The notes under the pieces: model-generated | What the model saw: the letters and a program-made list of their open reading frames with translations, nothing else | Database searches by the model: none | What the model was told of the DNA's origin: nothing | Source: Amycolatopsis rubida | GTDB lineage: Bacteria; Actinomycetota; Actinomycetes; Mycobacteriales; Pseudonocardiaceae | Length of the DNA stretch: 64,000 nt | Assembly (NCBI RefSeq): GCF_900115345.1 | Contig: NZ_FOWC01000002.1 | Span: forward strand, 434,001-498,000 | Direction: 5' to 3' | Made by a program: the position numbers and the translations under genes | Shown here: positions 33,740 through 42,454 of the stretch, piece after piece | Layout of the letters: the number at the start of each line of letters is the position of its first letter | Numbering within the stretch: the stretch's first letter is position 1

Positions 33740-34948
33740 GTGACGACCGAAGCGACCTCTCGGCTGACGGCACCGCTGCGGAATGTCGAATACCGCGTGC
33801 TCTGGGCGGCCGAGGCCATCTCAAGCGCGGGCGACCAGCTGGCGAAGGTGGCGTTGTCCATCCTCGTCTACCACCGCACCGGTTCCGCGCTCTGGGCTGC
33901 CGTCGTCTACGCGCTGACCTTCCTGCCCGCGCTCGCCGGCGGGCTCGGGTTGTCCTTCCTCGCCGACCGCTACCCGCGCCGCGCCGTGCTGAGCGCGAGC
34001 GCCGCGGCGCAGGCGGTGCTGGTCGGGCTGATGAGCCTGCCCGGGATGCCGCTGGTCGCGCTGTGTTTGCTGCTCGTCGCGGTGCAGCTGGCCGCGTCGC
34101 CGGCGAACGCGGCGCAGAACGCGATCACCCGAGAGGTCTTCACCGACGACCAGTTGTACCTGCGCAGCCAAGACCTGCGCGGGATCACCACCAACACGGT
34201 GCAGTTGCTCGGCCTGGCCGGCGGCGGCGTGCTGGTGACGGCGGTGGGCACGTCGTGGGCGCTGGCGATCGACGCGGTGAGTTTCGCGGTGGCCGCGGTG
34301 ATCGTGCGGGTGTGGGTGCGCGACCGGCCCGCCGCCGGAGGCGACCACAGCACCTGGTTCTCCGCGACACGCTGGGTCTTCGGGCAGCGCAAACTGCGCG
34401 TGCTGATCGCGTTGTCGTGGCTCGTGGGGCTGGCCGTGGTGCCCGAAGGGCTGGCCGCGCCGCTGGCCCAGCAGCTGAACGCGCCGTCCGCGGCGGTCGG
34501 CTGGCTGCTCGCCGCCGACCCGCTCGGCTTCGTCGCCGGGGCCTATCTGCTGTCGAAATTCGCGTCCGCCGAGGTCCGGCAGCGGCTGCTCGGCGTGCTG
34601 GCGACGACGTCGCTGGCTCTGCTAGCGCTGTTCCTGCTGCGGCCGAATCTGGTGATCGCGCTGGTACTGCTCGCGCTCGCCGGTGCGATGGGCGCCTACA
34701 TCATCACCGTGACCGCGACGTTCTCCACCTGGGTGCCGAACGAACTGCGCGGCGGCGCCGGCGGGCTCTACCGCACGGGGCTGCGCGTGGCGCAGGGCAT
34801 CGGGGTGGCTCTCGGCGGGGTGGTCGCACAGGCGACCGGGTCCGCCATGACCGCCATCGCGCTGGCCGGGCTGGCCGGCGTGGCTCTGGCGATCCCCACC
34901 GCGTTCTCGTGGACCCGGGTGCGGCACGCGGTCGCGGCCGGGGCCTGA
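33740..34948 (+). CDS. MFS transporter
   Basis: A 402-residue transporter with about 12 hydrophobic segments and the MFS motif-A-like loop LADRYPRRAVLS between TM2 and TM3. YRVLWAAEAISSAGDQLAKVALS is characteristic of the MFS_3/enterobactin exporter-like group. The likely role is efflux of a drug or metabolite. GTG at 33740 is preferred; upstream in-frame starts would run through the palindrome at 33652-33675, which must be non-coding. Confidence 0.87.
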   Translation: MTTEATSRLTAPLRNVEYRVLWAAEAISSAGDQLAKVALSILVYHRTGSALWAAVVYALTFLPALAGGLGLSFLADRYPRRAVLSASAAAQAVLVGLMSLPGMPLVALCLLLVAVQLAASPANAAQNAITREVFTDDQLYLRSQDLRGITTNTVQLLGLAGGGVLVTAVGTSWALAIDAVSFAVAAVIVRVWVRDRPAAGGDHSTWFSATRWVFGQRKLRVLIALSWLVGLAVVPEGLAAPLAQQLNAPSAAVGWLLAADPLGFVAGAYLLSKFASAEVRQRLLGVLATTSLALLALFLLRPNLVIALVLLALAGAMGAYIITVTATFSTWVPNELRGGAGGLYRTGLRVAQGIGVALGGVVAQATGSAMTAIALAGLAGVALAIPTAFSWTRVRHAVAAGA

Positions 34949-35028
34949 TCGTGGGCTACGGGACGAAACCGCGGCCGGGGCCGAGGCACCGGCCGAATGG
35001 GTCCGGATACGCCGGACGGGAAGTCGAT

Positions 35029-35198
35029 TCACGCTTCACGGTCACGCACGGAACACACCTCCGTTCGCATGGTCACGAATCCGTCGTGGATCGGTCACGG
35101 AACTCACGCTTCACGGTCACGCACAGCTGTCCACCTCCACTCGCTGACAATTCACCGGAAAATGACAACAGCTCGATTCACGCTTCGCGGTCACGCAC
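35029..35198. repeat. Three 21-bp direct repeats, 74-75 bp apart, in a 464-bp intergenic region
   Basis: TCACGCTTC(A/G)CGGTCACGCAC occurs at 35029-35049, 35104-35124 and 35178-35198, the third with one change. The first and third copies are extended by GAT on the left and GG on the right. Start-to-start spacing is 75 and 74 bp, about seven helical turns. Partial copies (GGTCACG) lie between. The rest of 34949-35412 is gene-free; a 62-codon frame from 35253 has no ribosome-binding site. Confidence 0.8.
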
Positions 35199-35412
35199 GG
35201 GAAAACACCTCACTCGGGGGGACGGCGGGGACGCTCCTCCGCAATTTACTTCATGGATACAGCAGTTGTCGCGGAAGGCATCTCCGGGTTCGGAGACTAC
35301 GACCGAATACAGCGTTCGAAGTCGGTGAGTGAGATGATACCGGCAACTGATAACGGCGCAGAACCGGGAACCGTCCGGCAACCGCATCCGACACCGGAGG
35401 AGGCACGGCCCG

Positions 35413-36777
35413 ATGCCCGGAACCGAACCGGCGCGCGGTGACCGCCGCGGCCCCGGGGAGGAACCGCCCGCCGCGACGGGCTTCGCGGGACGGCTGCGCG
35501 CGCTGATCGCCGCGAATCCCGTTTCCTCCTGGGATCTCTGGACGAAACCGCGCCGGATGGTCGCGTTCCTGCTCGCCTGGGACGCGATCGCGGTGGCGCT
35601 GCTGACCGTCGGAGTGGTCGCGTCGCCGAGCCCGGACTTCGTGGACTGGGGCCGGTTCGCGATCCTCGCCGGCTGCGCGACCGTGCACATCCAGCTCACC
35701 CGGCGGCAGGAGGAACGGCGGCGCAACCGGGTCACCGCGGTCCACATCGACCTGACCGGCATCTGGGTGTTCCCGGCCGCGCTGCTGCTGCCGATCCCGC
35801 TGACCCTGCTGCTGATCGCGCTCCTGCGAATCCAGCGGTGGTTCAACTCCCGGCGACCGCCGCACAAGTTCGTGTTCACCTCGTTCACGCATGCGGTGTC
35901 GGCATTGCTGGCGCATCTGCTGTACCAGACCTTCGCGTCCGCCGAACTGGCCCGGCTTTCGCCCGCGAACTCGTTGCAGGTCTTCGGGATCCTGATGCTC
36001 GTCGGCTTCAGCTACGCGGCTTTGCAGGCCATCGTGATCGGCGGCCTGCTCGCCCTCGGCGGCACGTCCGCGCCCACGCTGCGCAACGTATTGGGCACCA
36101 AGGACGACAACCTGCTGGAGCTGTCGACGATCAGCCTCGGCACCATCGCGACGATCCTGCTCGTGAACATCCCGCCCGCGATCGTGATCCTCGTGCTCAT
36201 CACGGTGCTGGGCAACCGGCTGGCGGAAATCAACCAACTGCAGTCCGAAGCGCGCACCGATCCGAAAACCGGGATCTTCAACGTGCGCGGGTGGTCGGAG
36301 TCCGCGGAGCGCGCGCTGGCGAGGGCCGCGCGCGGCGGGGAAACCCTGGCGCTGCTGATGATCGACCTCGATCACTTCAAGTGGATCAACGACACGTACG
36401 GCCATCCGGCGGGCGACGACGTGCTCCGCACGGTCGCGCAAACTCTCGACGAGATAACGCGCCCCAAGGACATCATCGGCCGCTTCGGCGGCGAGGAGTT
36501 CCTCATCCTGCTGCCCGATGCGGACACCACGGCGGCGAAGGTGACCGCGGAACGCATCCGTACCGCAATCGCCGATCAGCGCATCGTGACGACCGACAAA
36601 CGCGGCGGTTCCGCATTGATCAGCGGCCGCACCGCGTCGATCGGCGTCGCATTGCTCGGGGTGAACGGAACGACACTGGAACAGTTGCTGCAAGCCGCCG
36701 ACGCGGCCGTCTACACCGCGAAGGAAGGCGGCCGGAACCAGGTGCGCTTCGCGGATGCGAATCTGCCGTCCGAGTGA
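35413..36777 (+). CDS. Membrane-bound diguanylate cyclase (GGDEF protein)
   Basis: A 454-residue protein. Six or so hydrophobic segments occupy residues 45-275 (MVAFLLAWDAIAVALLTVGV; FPAALLLPIPLTLLLIALL; LVNIPPAIVILVLITVLGN). The C-terminal GGDEF domain has DPKTGIFNVRGW, LLMIDLDHFKWINDTYGHPAGD and RFGGEEF, with the active-site GGEEF intact; no RxxD inhibitory site is obvious upstream of it. It makes cyclic di-GMP, here signalled through a membrane sensory region of MHYT/MASE-like appearance. The GGAGGAGG before the ATG is strong. There is no EAL domain. Confidence 0.9.
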   Translation: MPGTEPARGDRRGPGEEPPAATGFAGRLRALIAANPVSSWDLWTKPRRMVAFLLAWDAIAVALLTVGVVASPSPDFVDWGRFAILAGCATVHIQLTRRQEERRRNRVTAVHIDLTGIWVFPAALLLPIPLTLLLIALLRIQRWFNSRRPPHKFVFTSFTHAVSALLAHLLYQTFASAELARLSPANSLQVFGILMLVGFSYAALQAIVIGGLLALGGTSAPTLRNVLGTKDDNLLELSTISLGTIATILLVNIPPAIVILVLITVLGNRLAEINQLQSEARTDPKTGIFNVRGWSESAERALARAARGGETLALLMIDLDHFKWINDTYGHPAGDDVLRTVAQTLDEITRPKDIIGRFGGEEFLILLPDADTTAAKVTAERIRTAIADQRIVTTDKRGGSALISGRTASIGVALLGVNGTTLEQLLQAADAAVYTAKEGGRNQVRFADANLPSE

Positions 36778-37432
36778 TCCACAATTCCGCTCACCGGCAC
36801 CGTTTGCGATTAATCGCGAAACCGATTCAGCAACTGTCCGCGACGGCCCGCGCCCCGTTCCTCCGCCGGATTGAACCGCCGGGTTAATTGTCGGCGGGAC
36901 CGCTCACCGCGCCGGCCGGTTTTTCGGGCCGGATCGGATCGCCCGGGATTGCCTGACCCGGATGGCCGAGACCGGAAATCCGCCGCGGCTCCCCCGGCCT
37001 CGACGACGGCTCGGCCAGGCTCGACCGCGTTCCGTCCATCCCGGACCGAACCCTCCCGGCCCACGCCCCCGTGCCACGGCGACGCGGAGCACCCCGCCGG
37101 GCCGCTTGGGCACCCTGCTCCAGCAGAGGTCCGTGAGGGGAACCTGAGGGAATCTGATTCCCTCACGGACATCCCCAAGCGCCCGCCGGACCGCCAGGGC
37201 TTCGCCCGCCGCGGAGAAACCCCCACCGCCACATTGGGTGCGTTGAGCAGGGCCAGCGGCGCACCGCACCTCCGCCGAGAGCGGCAACCGAGACAGGGTG
37301 GAGCACCCCAGGTAGCTCCCGATGCGCCCAGCGCGACCAACGCCGCCTCGGCCCGGCCCGGGGGCTGCCCCCACTCGGGTGAGGGGGACAGCCGCCTCCC
37401 GCGGCGCGCGCCGGGCTGGCACCCTGGTGCGC
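36778..37432. other. Gene-free region of 655 bp
   Basis: No ORF here has both a start signal and plausible composition; long frames are Pro/Arg-rich shadows of GC-rich DNA. It contains the GTGAGGG hairpin at 37129-37170 and a GGGGGC/GCCCCC stem near 37360, but no recognisable RNA. Confidence 0.55.
37129..37170. repeat. GTGAGGG-type double hairpin repeat
   Basis: GTCCGTGAGGG (37129-37139) pairs with CCCTCACGGAC (37160-37170). Inside, TGAGGGAATC-T-GATTCCCTCA (37145-37165) is a near-perfect palindrome using the same right arm, so two stems compete. Same design as 23293-23329. Confidence 0.65.
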
Positions 37433-39604
37433 ATGCCAGCCACCGACGACCGTGCCCCGGCCGCCGTTCGTGTTCGCCGACCTTGGGCGACGTCCGGCTG
37501 GCTGCTGCTCGTCCTGCTCGTGGTGTTCGGGTTCGGCCTGATCGCCTCGCGACCCGCGTCCCCGCCCGACCAGGGACCGCCGACCGGCGGCGTGCTCGCG
37601 GCGCAGAACGCGGTCGCCGCGCTCGCCCACCCCGGCGGGGAGGCCACAGCCCTGGCTCTCCTGCCCAAGGACTTCACCGCGGTCACCGGCGTGCGGCCCG
37701 GCGCGCTGCCCGCCCGCGACGGCACCGTCCGCGCGGCGCACCTCGACGGCGGCTGCTCGGCCCCGTGGGGCGACGACAACACGAAGTGGGACTTCTCCGT
37801 CCCGTGCAAGGCGCATGACCTCGGCTACGACCTGCTCCGCTACGCCAACGACAAGGGCCACCCGCTCGGCCAGTCCGCCCGCGCCGCGCTCGACGACCGG
37901 CTTGAGCAGGACATGCACCGCACCTGCGAGCTGAACCCGATGAACTCCGAGCGCACCTGCCAGCTGGTCGCGTCGGTGTTCACCGGCGGGCTGGTGGTCA
38001 ACTCGTGGCATCAGCGCTGGGGCCCGCCGGTCGGCGACCCGATCGGCCCGATGGTCGCCGGCGTGCTGGTGATCGGCTGCCTGCTCGTGATGCGCCTGCG
38101 CGGCTGGCACACCGCCCGCCGCACGACCCCGCGGCCGCGCCCGCCCCGCGGCATCCCCCGGCCGTGGGCGGTGCTCGGCATCGCCGGGGCCGTGGGGCTG
38201 ATGGTCGGCGAGTCGGCGACCGCGCTGGCCGGCTGGGCGGGCGCGCCGCAGGCCACCTGGTGGCCGCTGACCTGGCTCGCGCAGCTCACGCCGCTGCTCT
38301 TCTTCGCGGGCGGGCTCGCCAACGCGGCGGGCTGGCGAGCCGAACGCGACCGCGGCTACCGGCATTACCTCGCCGAACGGTCCAGTCCGCTGCTGCGCCC
38401 GGCGTTGATCTTCGCCGTGGTCGCCTTGATCGTGCCGCTGGCCTTGGAACTGCTCGGCATCCCGGCCGGAACCAACGCCACCGTCATGCGGATCGCGCTG
38501 CACCCGCTGTGGCTACTGGGCGTCTACCTGCTGACCGTCGTAGGCGCGCCGATGCTGCTCGCGCTCTACCGCCGTACGCGGCTGTGGTCGGTCGCGTTGC
38601 TGACGGCTGTCGTCGTGGCCGGAGAACTCGCCGCTAGCTGGACGGACGTGTCCTGGCCGCGTTACGCCGCCACGCTCGCCTTAGCGCTCCTCGCGCAGCA
38701 GGTGGCGTTCGCGTACGCGGATGGTGTCCGGCTTCGCCGCCCAGTGCTCGCCGTCGCGGCCATAAGCGGCGTCGCGGCTCTCGCGGTCGCAGTGTTCGCC
38801 TTCGACGCTTCGCCGGTACTGCTCGGCAACCCGGGCGCGCCTGCCGCGTTGTCCGCGCGACCGTGGACCGTGCTGCTGCTGGGTGTGTCGCAGCTCGGCC
38901 TCGTCGGGCTCCTCGCGACACCACTGCGTCGCTGGGCCGCGCGCGACCGCGTCTCCCGCACCGCCGCGCTGATGCTGCGTGCCCCGATGAGCCTGTACCT
39001 GGCGTTCCTTGCCGCGATGCTGCTGCTCGTCGCCGTCGTCTACCTGCCCGGCCCGATCGCGAACGGCCTGAACTGGCTCCTGCAGCCACGCATGCTCGCC
39101 GCGGTGGCTCTGCTGCTCGTCCCCGCAGCCCTGGTCTTCTGGTGGTTCGAACGCCACTCCGGCAAACCCGGTACCGAGGCACCCGTCGCACCGCGTTCGT
39201 ACACGCCGACCGGCCGCCGTCCGGTGCTGCTCACTCGCGCGGCCGCCGCGCTGGGCATCGGCTACGCGATGCTCGGCGTGTTCGGTCTCGCACTGGCCCG
39301 CTTCGGAGCCGAGGCCGCCGACGCCGATGTACTCGGCTTGCGGCTGGACCCGGTCCAGAGCCTCGTGCACCTTCTCCTCGGCGTCCTGCTGCTGCACGCC
39401 GTCCGGACCGGCGGGGCGGCGACCTCCCCCGCGACGTGGTTCGCCGCCGCACTGACCTGTGTGCCGTCGCTCGTGGCGGCCGCCGGCGGCGAAACGCACG
39501 GCTCGACGGTCGTCGTCCTGCACCTCCTGACCGCGGTGTTCGCGCTGGTCGGAGCGGGTTCGTGCCTGGTGCCGACGAGACGGACGGCTCCCGCGGCGCC
39601 CTGA
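37433..39604 (+). CDS. Phospholipase A2 domain fused to acyltransferase-3-like membrane region and DUF4383-like C terminus
   Basis: A 723-residue polytopic protein. TM1 spans about 22-39. Residues 100-195 match secreted prokaryotic phospholipase A2: C108, then WDFSVPCKAHDLGYDLLRYA with C125 and the H128-D129 catalytic/calcium pair, the helix RAALDDRLEQDMHRTC with C165, and C176; four cysteines fit the two disulphides of that family, so this domain should face outward. TM2 is near 206-222. Residues about 275-560 hold LTPLLFFAGGLANAAGWR and the following spans, resembling acyltransferase-3 proteins (LMPLFFFVGGFANA type). The C terminus (about 610-710; GLRLDPVQSLVHLLLGVLLL) resembles DUF4383. 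Domain assignments are by eye; the N-terminal one is strongest. ATG at 37433 has only a weak ribosome-binding site. Confidence 0.75.
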   Translation: MPATDDRAPAAVRVRRPWATSGWLLLVLLVVFGFGLIASRPASPPDQGPPTGGVLAAQNAVAALAHPGGEATALALLPKDFTAVTGVRPGALPARDGTVRAAHLDGGCSAPWGDDNTKWDFSVPCKAHDLGYDLLRYANDKGHPLGQSARAALDDRLEQDMHRTCELNPMNSERTCQLVASVFTGGLVVNSWHQRWGPPVGDPIGPMVAGVLVIGCLLVMRLRGWHTARRTTPRPRPPRGIPRPWAVLGIAGAVGLMVGESATALAGWAGAPQATWWPLTWLAQLTPLLFFAGGLANAAGWRAERDRGYRHYLAERSSPLLRPALIFAVVALIVPLALELLGIPAGTNATVMRIALHPLWLLGVYLLTVVGAPMLLALYRRTRLWSVALLTAVVVAGELAASWTDVSWPRYAATLALALLAQQVAFAYADGVRLRRPVLAVAAISGVAALAVAVFAFDASPVLLGNPGAPAALSARPWTVLLLGVSQLGLVGLLATPLRRWAARDRVSRTAALMLRAPMSLYLAFLAAMLLLVAVVYLPGPIANGLNWLLQPRMLAAVALLLVPAALVFWWFERHSGKPGTEAPVAPRSYTPTGRRPVLLTRAAAALGIGYAMLGVFGLALARFGAEAADADVLGLRLDPVQSLVHLLLGVLLLHAVRTGGAATSPATWFAAALTCVPSLVAAAGGETHGSTVVVLHLLTAVFALVGAGSCLVPTRRTAPAAP

Positions 39605-39767
39605 CCCGCGACACGCGTACCGCCGACCGGGCGAAAATGCTTCGGATACCGGAACATAGGTGGTGCACACCACACCGCCCGGGGGAGGTGCGAATCCGTC
39701 GCAACCCCCGCCCGGCACCATGCGTCTCCAGAAGCGGACGACCAGAACGACGAGAAGGAGCCGGCCC

Positions 39768-41441
39768 GTGGACGACCCGCCTCGGAACGGGCAAGGCGAT
39801 CGCCGCCCCGCCCGCTCGTGGCAGGACCAGCCCGGCCGGGGACCGGCACGGCGGTCCGGGCCACCGCGACGCGAACCGCGGGACTCCGGCCCGTCCCGGC
39901 GTCCCGGACCGCCCCCGCGCCGTCCGTACCGGGGTTCCCGCCGCAACGGGCTGCGCGGGGTGAAAATCGCCCTCACCGTGGTGTCGTTGCTGGTCATGGG
40001 GCTCACCGGGTACGCGTGGGCGTCGCTGCAGGGGCTGGTCAACGGGCTGAACTACTCCGACGTCATCGGCAACGGCGGCGGCGGTGACAAGCCCGCCGAC
40101 GGCGCCCGCGACATCCTCCTGGTCGGCCTCGACAGCCGCACCGACATGCAGGGCAACCCGCTCTCCCCGGAACTGCTCGCCCAGCTGCGCGCGGGCGAAT
40201 CGGACGGCGAGCTGAACACCGACACGCTGATCCTGGTCCACATCCCGAACGACGGCAGCAAAGCCGTCGCGCTCTCGCTGCCGCGCGACTCGTACGTGAA
40301 CATCCCCGGCTACGGCAAGCACAAGATCAACTCGGCGTACGCCAGGGCGATGCTGCAGGCGCGCAAGGACCTGCAGGCCCAAGGCGTCACCGATCCGAAG
40401 GAACTCGACGTCAAGGCCAACCAGGCCGGGGCGCGGCTGCTGATCTCGACGATCCAGGAGCTGACCGGGTCCACCATCGACAACTACGCGGCGATCAACC
40501 TGCTCGGCTTCAGCGACATCACGAAGGCCATCGGCGGCGTGGACGTCTGCCTGAAGAACAACGTCGACGACGAATACTCCGGCGCGAAGTTCACCAAGGG
40601 CCAGCACACCATCTCCGGGGTGGAGGCGCTGGAGTTCGTCCGGCAGCGGCACGGACTGCCGCGCGGCGACCTCGACCGCGTGGTACGCCAGCAGGTGTTC
40701 ATGGCGGGCATGGCGCGCAAGGTGCTGTCCGCGGGGACGCTGACCGACCCAGGCAAGCTCAACGCACTGGTCGACGCCATCAAGAAGTCCGTGGTGCTGA
40801 ACCAGAACTGGGACATCTTCAACTTCGCCCAGCAGATGAAGGGCCTCACCGGCGGGCAATTGGAGTTCCGCACCATCCCGGTCGACAACGTCGAGTACCG
40901 CACGCCGGACGACGGCGTCGCGGTGAAGGTCGACCCGGAGAAGGTGAAGACGTTCGTACAGGGCCTCGCCGGTCCGCAGGCCGGAGCCGACGGCGCCCCG
41001 GCGCAGCAGCAACCGCAGAAGCCGGACGAGTCGCATAAGGACACGACGGTCGACGTGCGCAATGCCTCGGGCCGCACCGGTCTCGCGGCGAGCGTGTCCA
41101 AGCAGCTGGTGGACAAGGGATTCACCGCGGGCGACACGGACAACGCGTCCTCGCGCAAGACGACTGTGATCTGGGTCCCCACCGGCGGCGAAGCGGCCGG
41201 GCAAACGGTCGCCGACACGCTGGGCACCAAGGCGACGGTGCAGGAAGACAAGAGTGTGCCCAAGGGCCACGTGAAGGTGTTCCTCGGTTCGGACTACGAG
41301 CCCTCCGCCGGCGCGTCGAGCGGAACCGGTGCGGCGCAAGCGCCTCCGGCGCAGCAGCAGGCCGCACCTCCGTCGACGCCCACCGGTCCGGGAAGCGACG
41401 ACCAGCCGATCACCGCCGACGGCGTGCCCTGCGTCAACTGA
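39768..41441 (+). CDS. LytR-CpsA-Psr (LCP) family cell-wall ligase with LytR_C domain
   Basis: A 557-residue type II membrane protein. Residues 1-65 are a cytoplasmic Arg/Pro/Gly-rich tail, TM is about 68-90 (VKIALTVVSLLVMGLTGYAW), then the LCP domain: DILLVGLDSRTD, NTDTLILVHI, LSLPRDSYVNIPGYGKHKINSAYA (about 170-195) and FVRQRHGLPRGDLDRVVRQQ, with the arginines and aspartates that bind polyprenyl-pyrophosphate and magnesium. Residues about 425-510 form a LytR_C domain, and the tail is Pro/Gln-rich. LCP enzymes attach wall polymers such as arabinogalactan to peptidoglycan. GTG at 39768 follows GAAGGAG. Confidence 0.9.
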   Translation: MDDPPRNGQGDRRPARSWQDQPGRGPARRSGPPRREPRDSGPSRRPGPPPRRPYRGSRRNGLRGVKIALTVVSLLVMGLTGYAWASLQGLVNGLNYSDVIGNGGGGDKPADGARDILLVGLDSRTDMQGNPLSPELLAQLRAGESDGELNTDTLILVHIPNDGSKAVALSLPRDSYVNIPGYGKHKINSAYARAMLQARKDLQAQGVTDPKELDVKANQAGARLLISTIQELTGSTIDNYAAINLLGFSDITKAIGGVDVCLKNNVDDEYSGAKFTKGQHTISGVEALEFVRQRHGLPRGDLDRVVRQQVFMAGMARKVLSAGTLTDPGKLNALVDAIKKSVVLNQNWDIFNFAQQMKGLTGGQLEFRTIPVDNVEYRTPDDGVAVKVDPEKVKTFVQGLAGPQAGADGAPAQQQPQKPDESHKDTTVDVRNASGRTGLAASVSKQLVDKGFTAGDTDNASSRKTTVIWVPTGGEAAGQTVADTLGTKATVQEDKSVPKGHVKVFLGSDYEPSAGASSGTGAAQAPPAQQQAAPPSTPTGPGSDDQPITADGVPCVN

Positions 41442-41565
41442 CGCGTTGCTCCATTCGGGGCAAGTAGAAATTTCTCCCGAAACCCGCGTAATGAGCGGCC
41501 GCTTCGGCACTTTCACCATCGGGACGCAAGCCCGCGTCCGTGAAGTTGGTTGAGGGGCAGGGGCC

Positions 41566-42147
41566 GTGATCGACGCTGAGCACTACCAGCGAGTGCTGGG
41601 AGACGAGCTGCGCAAGCTCAGGCGTGGCCGGGGATGGACGCGCAAGGAGCTGAACGCGCATCTGCAGAGCGAAATCTCGCTGCAGACGCTGGCGACATAC
41701 GAACTGGGCACGCGGCAGTGTTCCGTGGTGCGCCTGGTCGAACTGTGCGTGGCGATGGACGAGCTTCCGCAGGATTTGCTGGCGAAGGTGCACAGCCGGG
41801 TCTTCACCGAGGAACCGGGCCGGGTCCGCGTGGACCTGCGCCGGGTCGTCGCGGAGGCCGGTCCGGAGCTGACTCCGTTGCGACGTTGGGCCGAAGGACG
41901 GTTGCGGCAGAACGGAGTCGCGTTGCCTGCCCGCGCGGGCGCCGCCGCCCGGCCCTCCGTTCCCGTATCCGGATCTCCCGCCGCGCCAAGCCCTTCCGCT
42001 CCCGCGGCCTCGGGCCAGCCCGCTTCGGCGAGCGCCTCGACCGACGAGGTGTCGTTCGATTTCGCCGCGCTGGAGCGGATGGCCGAACTGTGCGGCCTTC
42101 CGACGGCCGAGCTGGTTTCGCACCTGCGCAAGCTCGCTCCCGCCTGA
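41566..42147 (+). CDS. XRE-family helix-turn-helix protein
   Basis: A 193-residue protein. YQRVLGDELRKLRRGRGWTRKELNAHL followed by SLQTLATYELGTRQCSVVRLVELCVAM is an XRE-type helix-turn-helix (residues 7-63). A Pro/Ala/Ser linker (about 125-155) joins it to a short C-terminal helix (FDFAALERMAELCGLPTAELVSHLRKL). Such conserved two-part regulators occur across Pseudonocardiales and are often near cell-wall genes, but I do not know its targets. GTG start after GAGGGGCAGGGG. Confidence 0.78.
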   Translation: MIDAEHYQRVLGDELRKLRRGRGWTRKELNAHLQSEISLQTLATYELGTRQCSVVRLVELCVAMDELPQDLLAKVHSRVFTEEPGRVRVDLRRVVAEAGPELTPLRRWAEGRLRQNGVALPARAGAAARPSVPVSGSPAAPSPSAPAASGQPASASASTDEVSFDFAALERMAELCGLPTAELVSHLRKLAPA

Positions 42148-42157
42148 CCACAGACCG

Positions 42158-42449
42158 CGAGGGGGCCTTCGCGACTCCTCCCCTGCCGCGAACGTCCCCC
42201 TCGTACTCCTCAGCTTTCCTTTTCCGCTCGCCGACAATGCTGCCCGCGTCCGGCCAGAGTCCACTGTGGAGCGTCCGCTCCCTGCTGAACGCTGCCCGCT
42301 GGGGCCCACCTACTACGAGGGGAACTTTCGCGACTCCTCCCCTGCCGCGAAAGCTTCCCCTCGTACTCCGCAGTCCACTGTGGACTACCACAGAGACCAC
42401 GAGGGGGACCTTCGCGGCTCCATCCCCCGCCGCGAACGTCCCCTTCGTG
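42158..42449. repeat. Three related hairpin repeats between convergent genes
   Basis: Copies lie at 42158-42203, 42316-42363 and 42398-42449. Each is CGAGGGG(G/A)..TTCGCG, a loop rich in CTCC, then CGCGAA..CCCCTCG, the arms pairing over 14-18 bp with a small internal mismatch. Between them sit two GTCCACTGTGGA palindromes (near 42260 and 42373). All fill the space between the ends of the XRE and monooxygenase genes. Confidence 0.75.
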
Positions 42450-42454
42450 CCCCC

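Noticed and set aside
35253..35441. A 62-codon frame before the GGDEF gene
   Set aside because: No ribosome-binding site, atypical composition, and it runs out of frame into the GGDEF start region.
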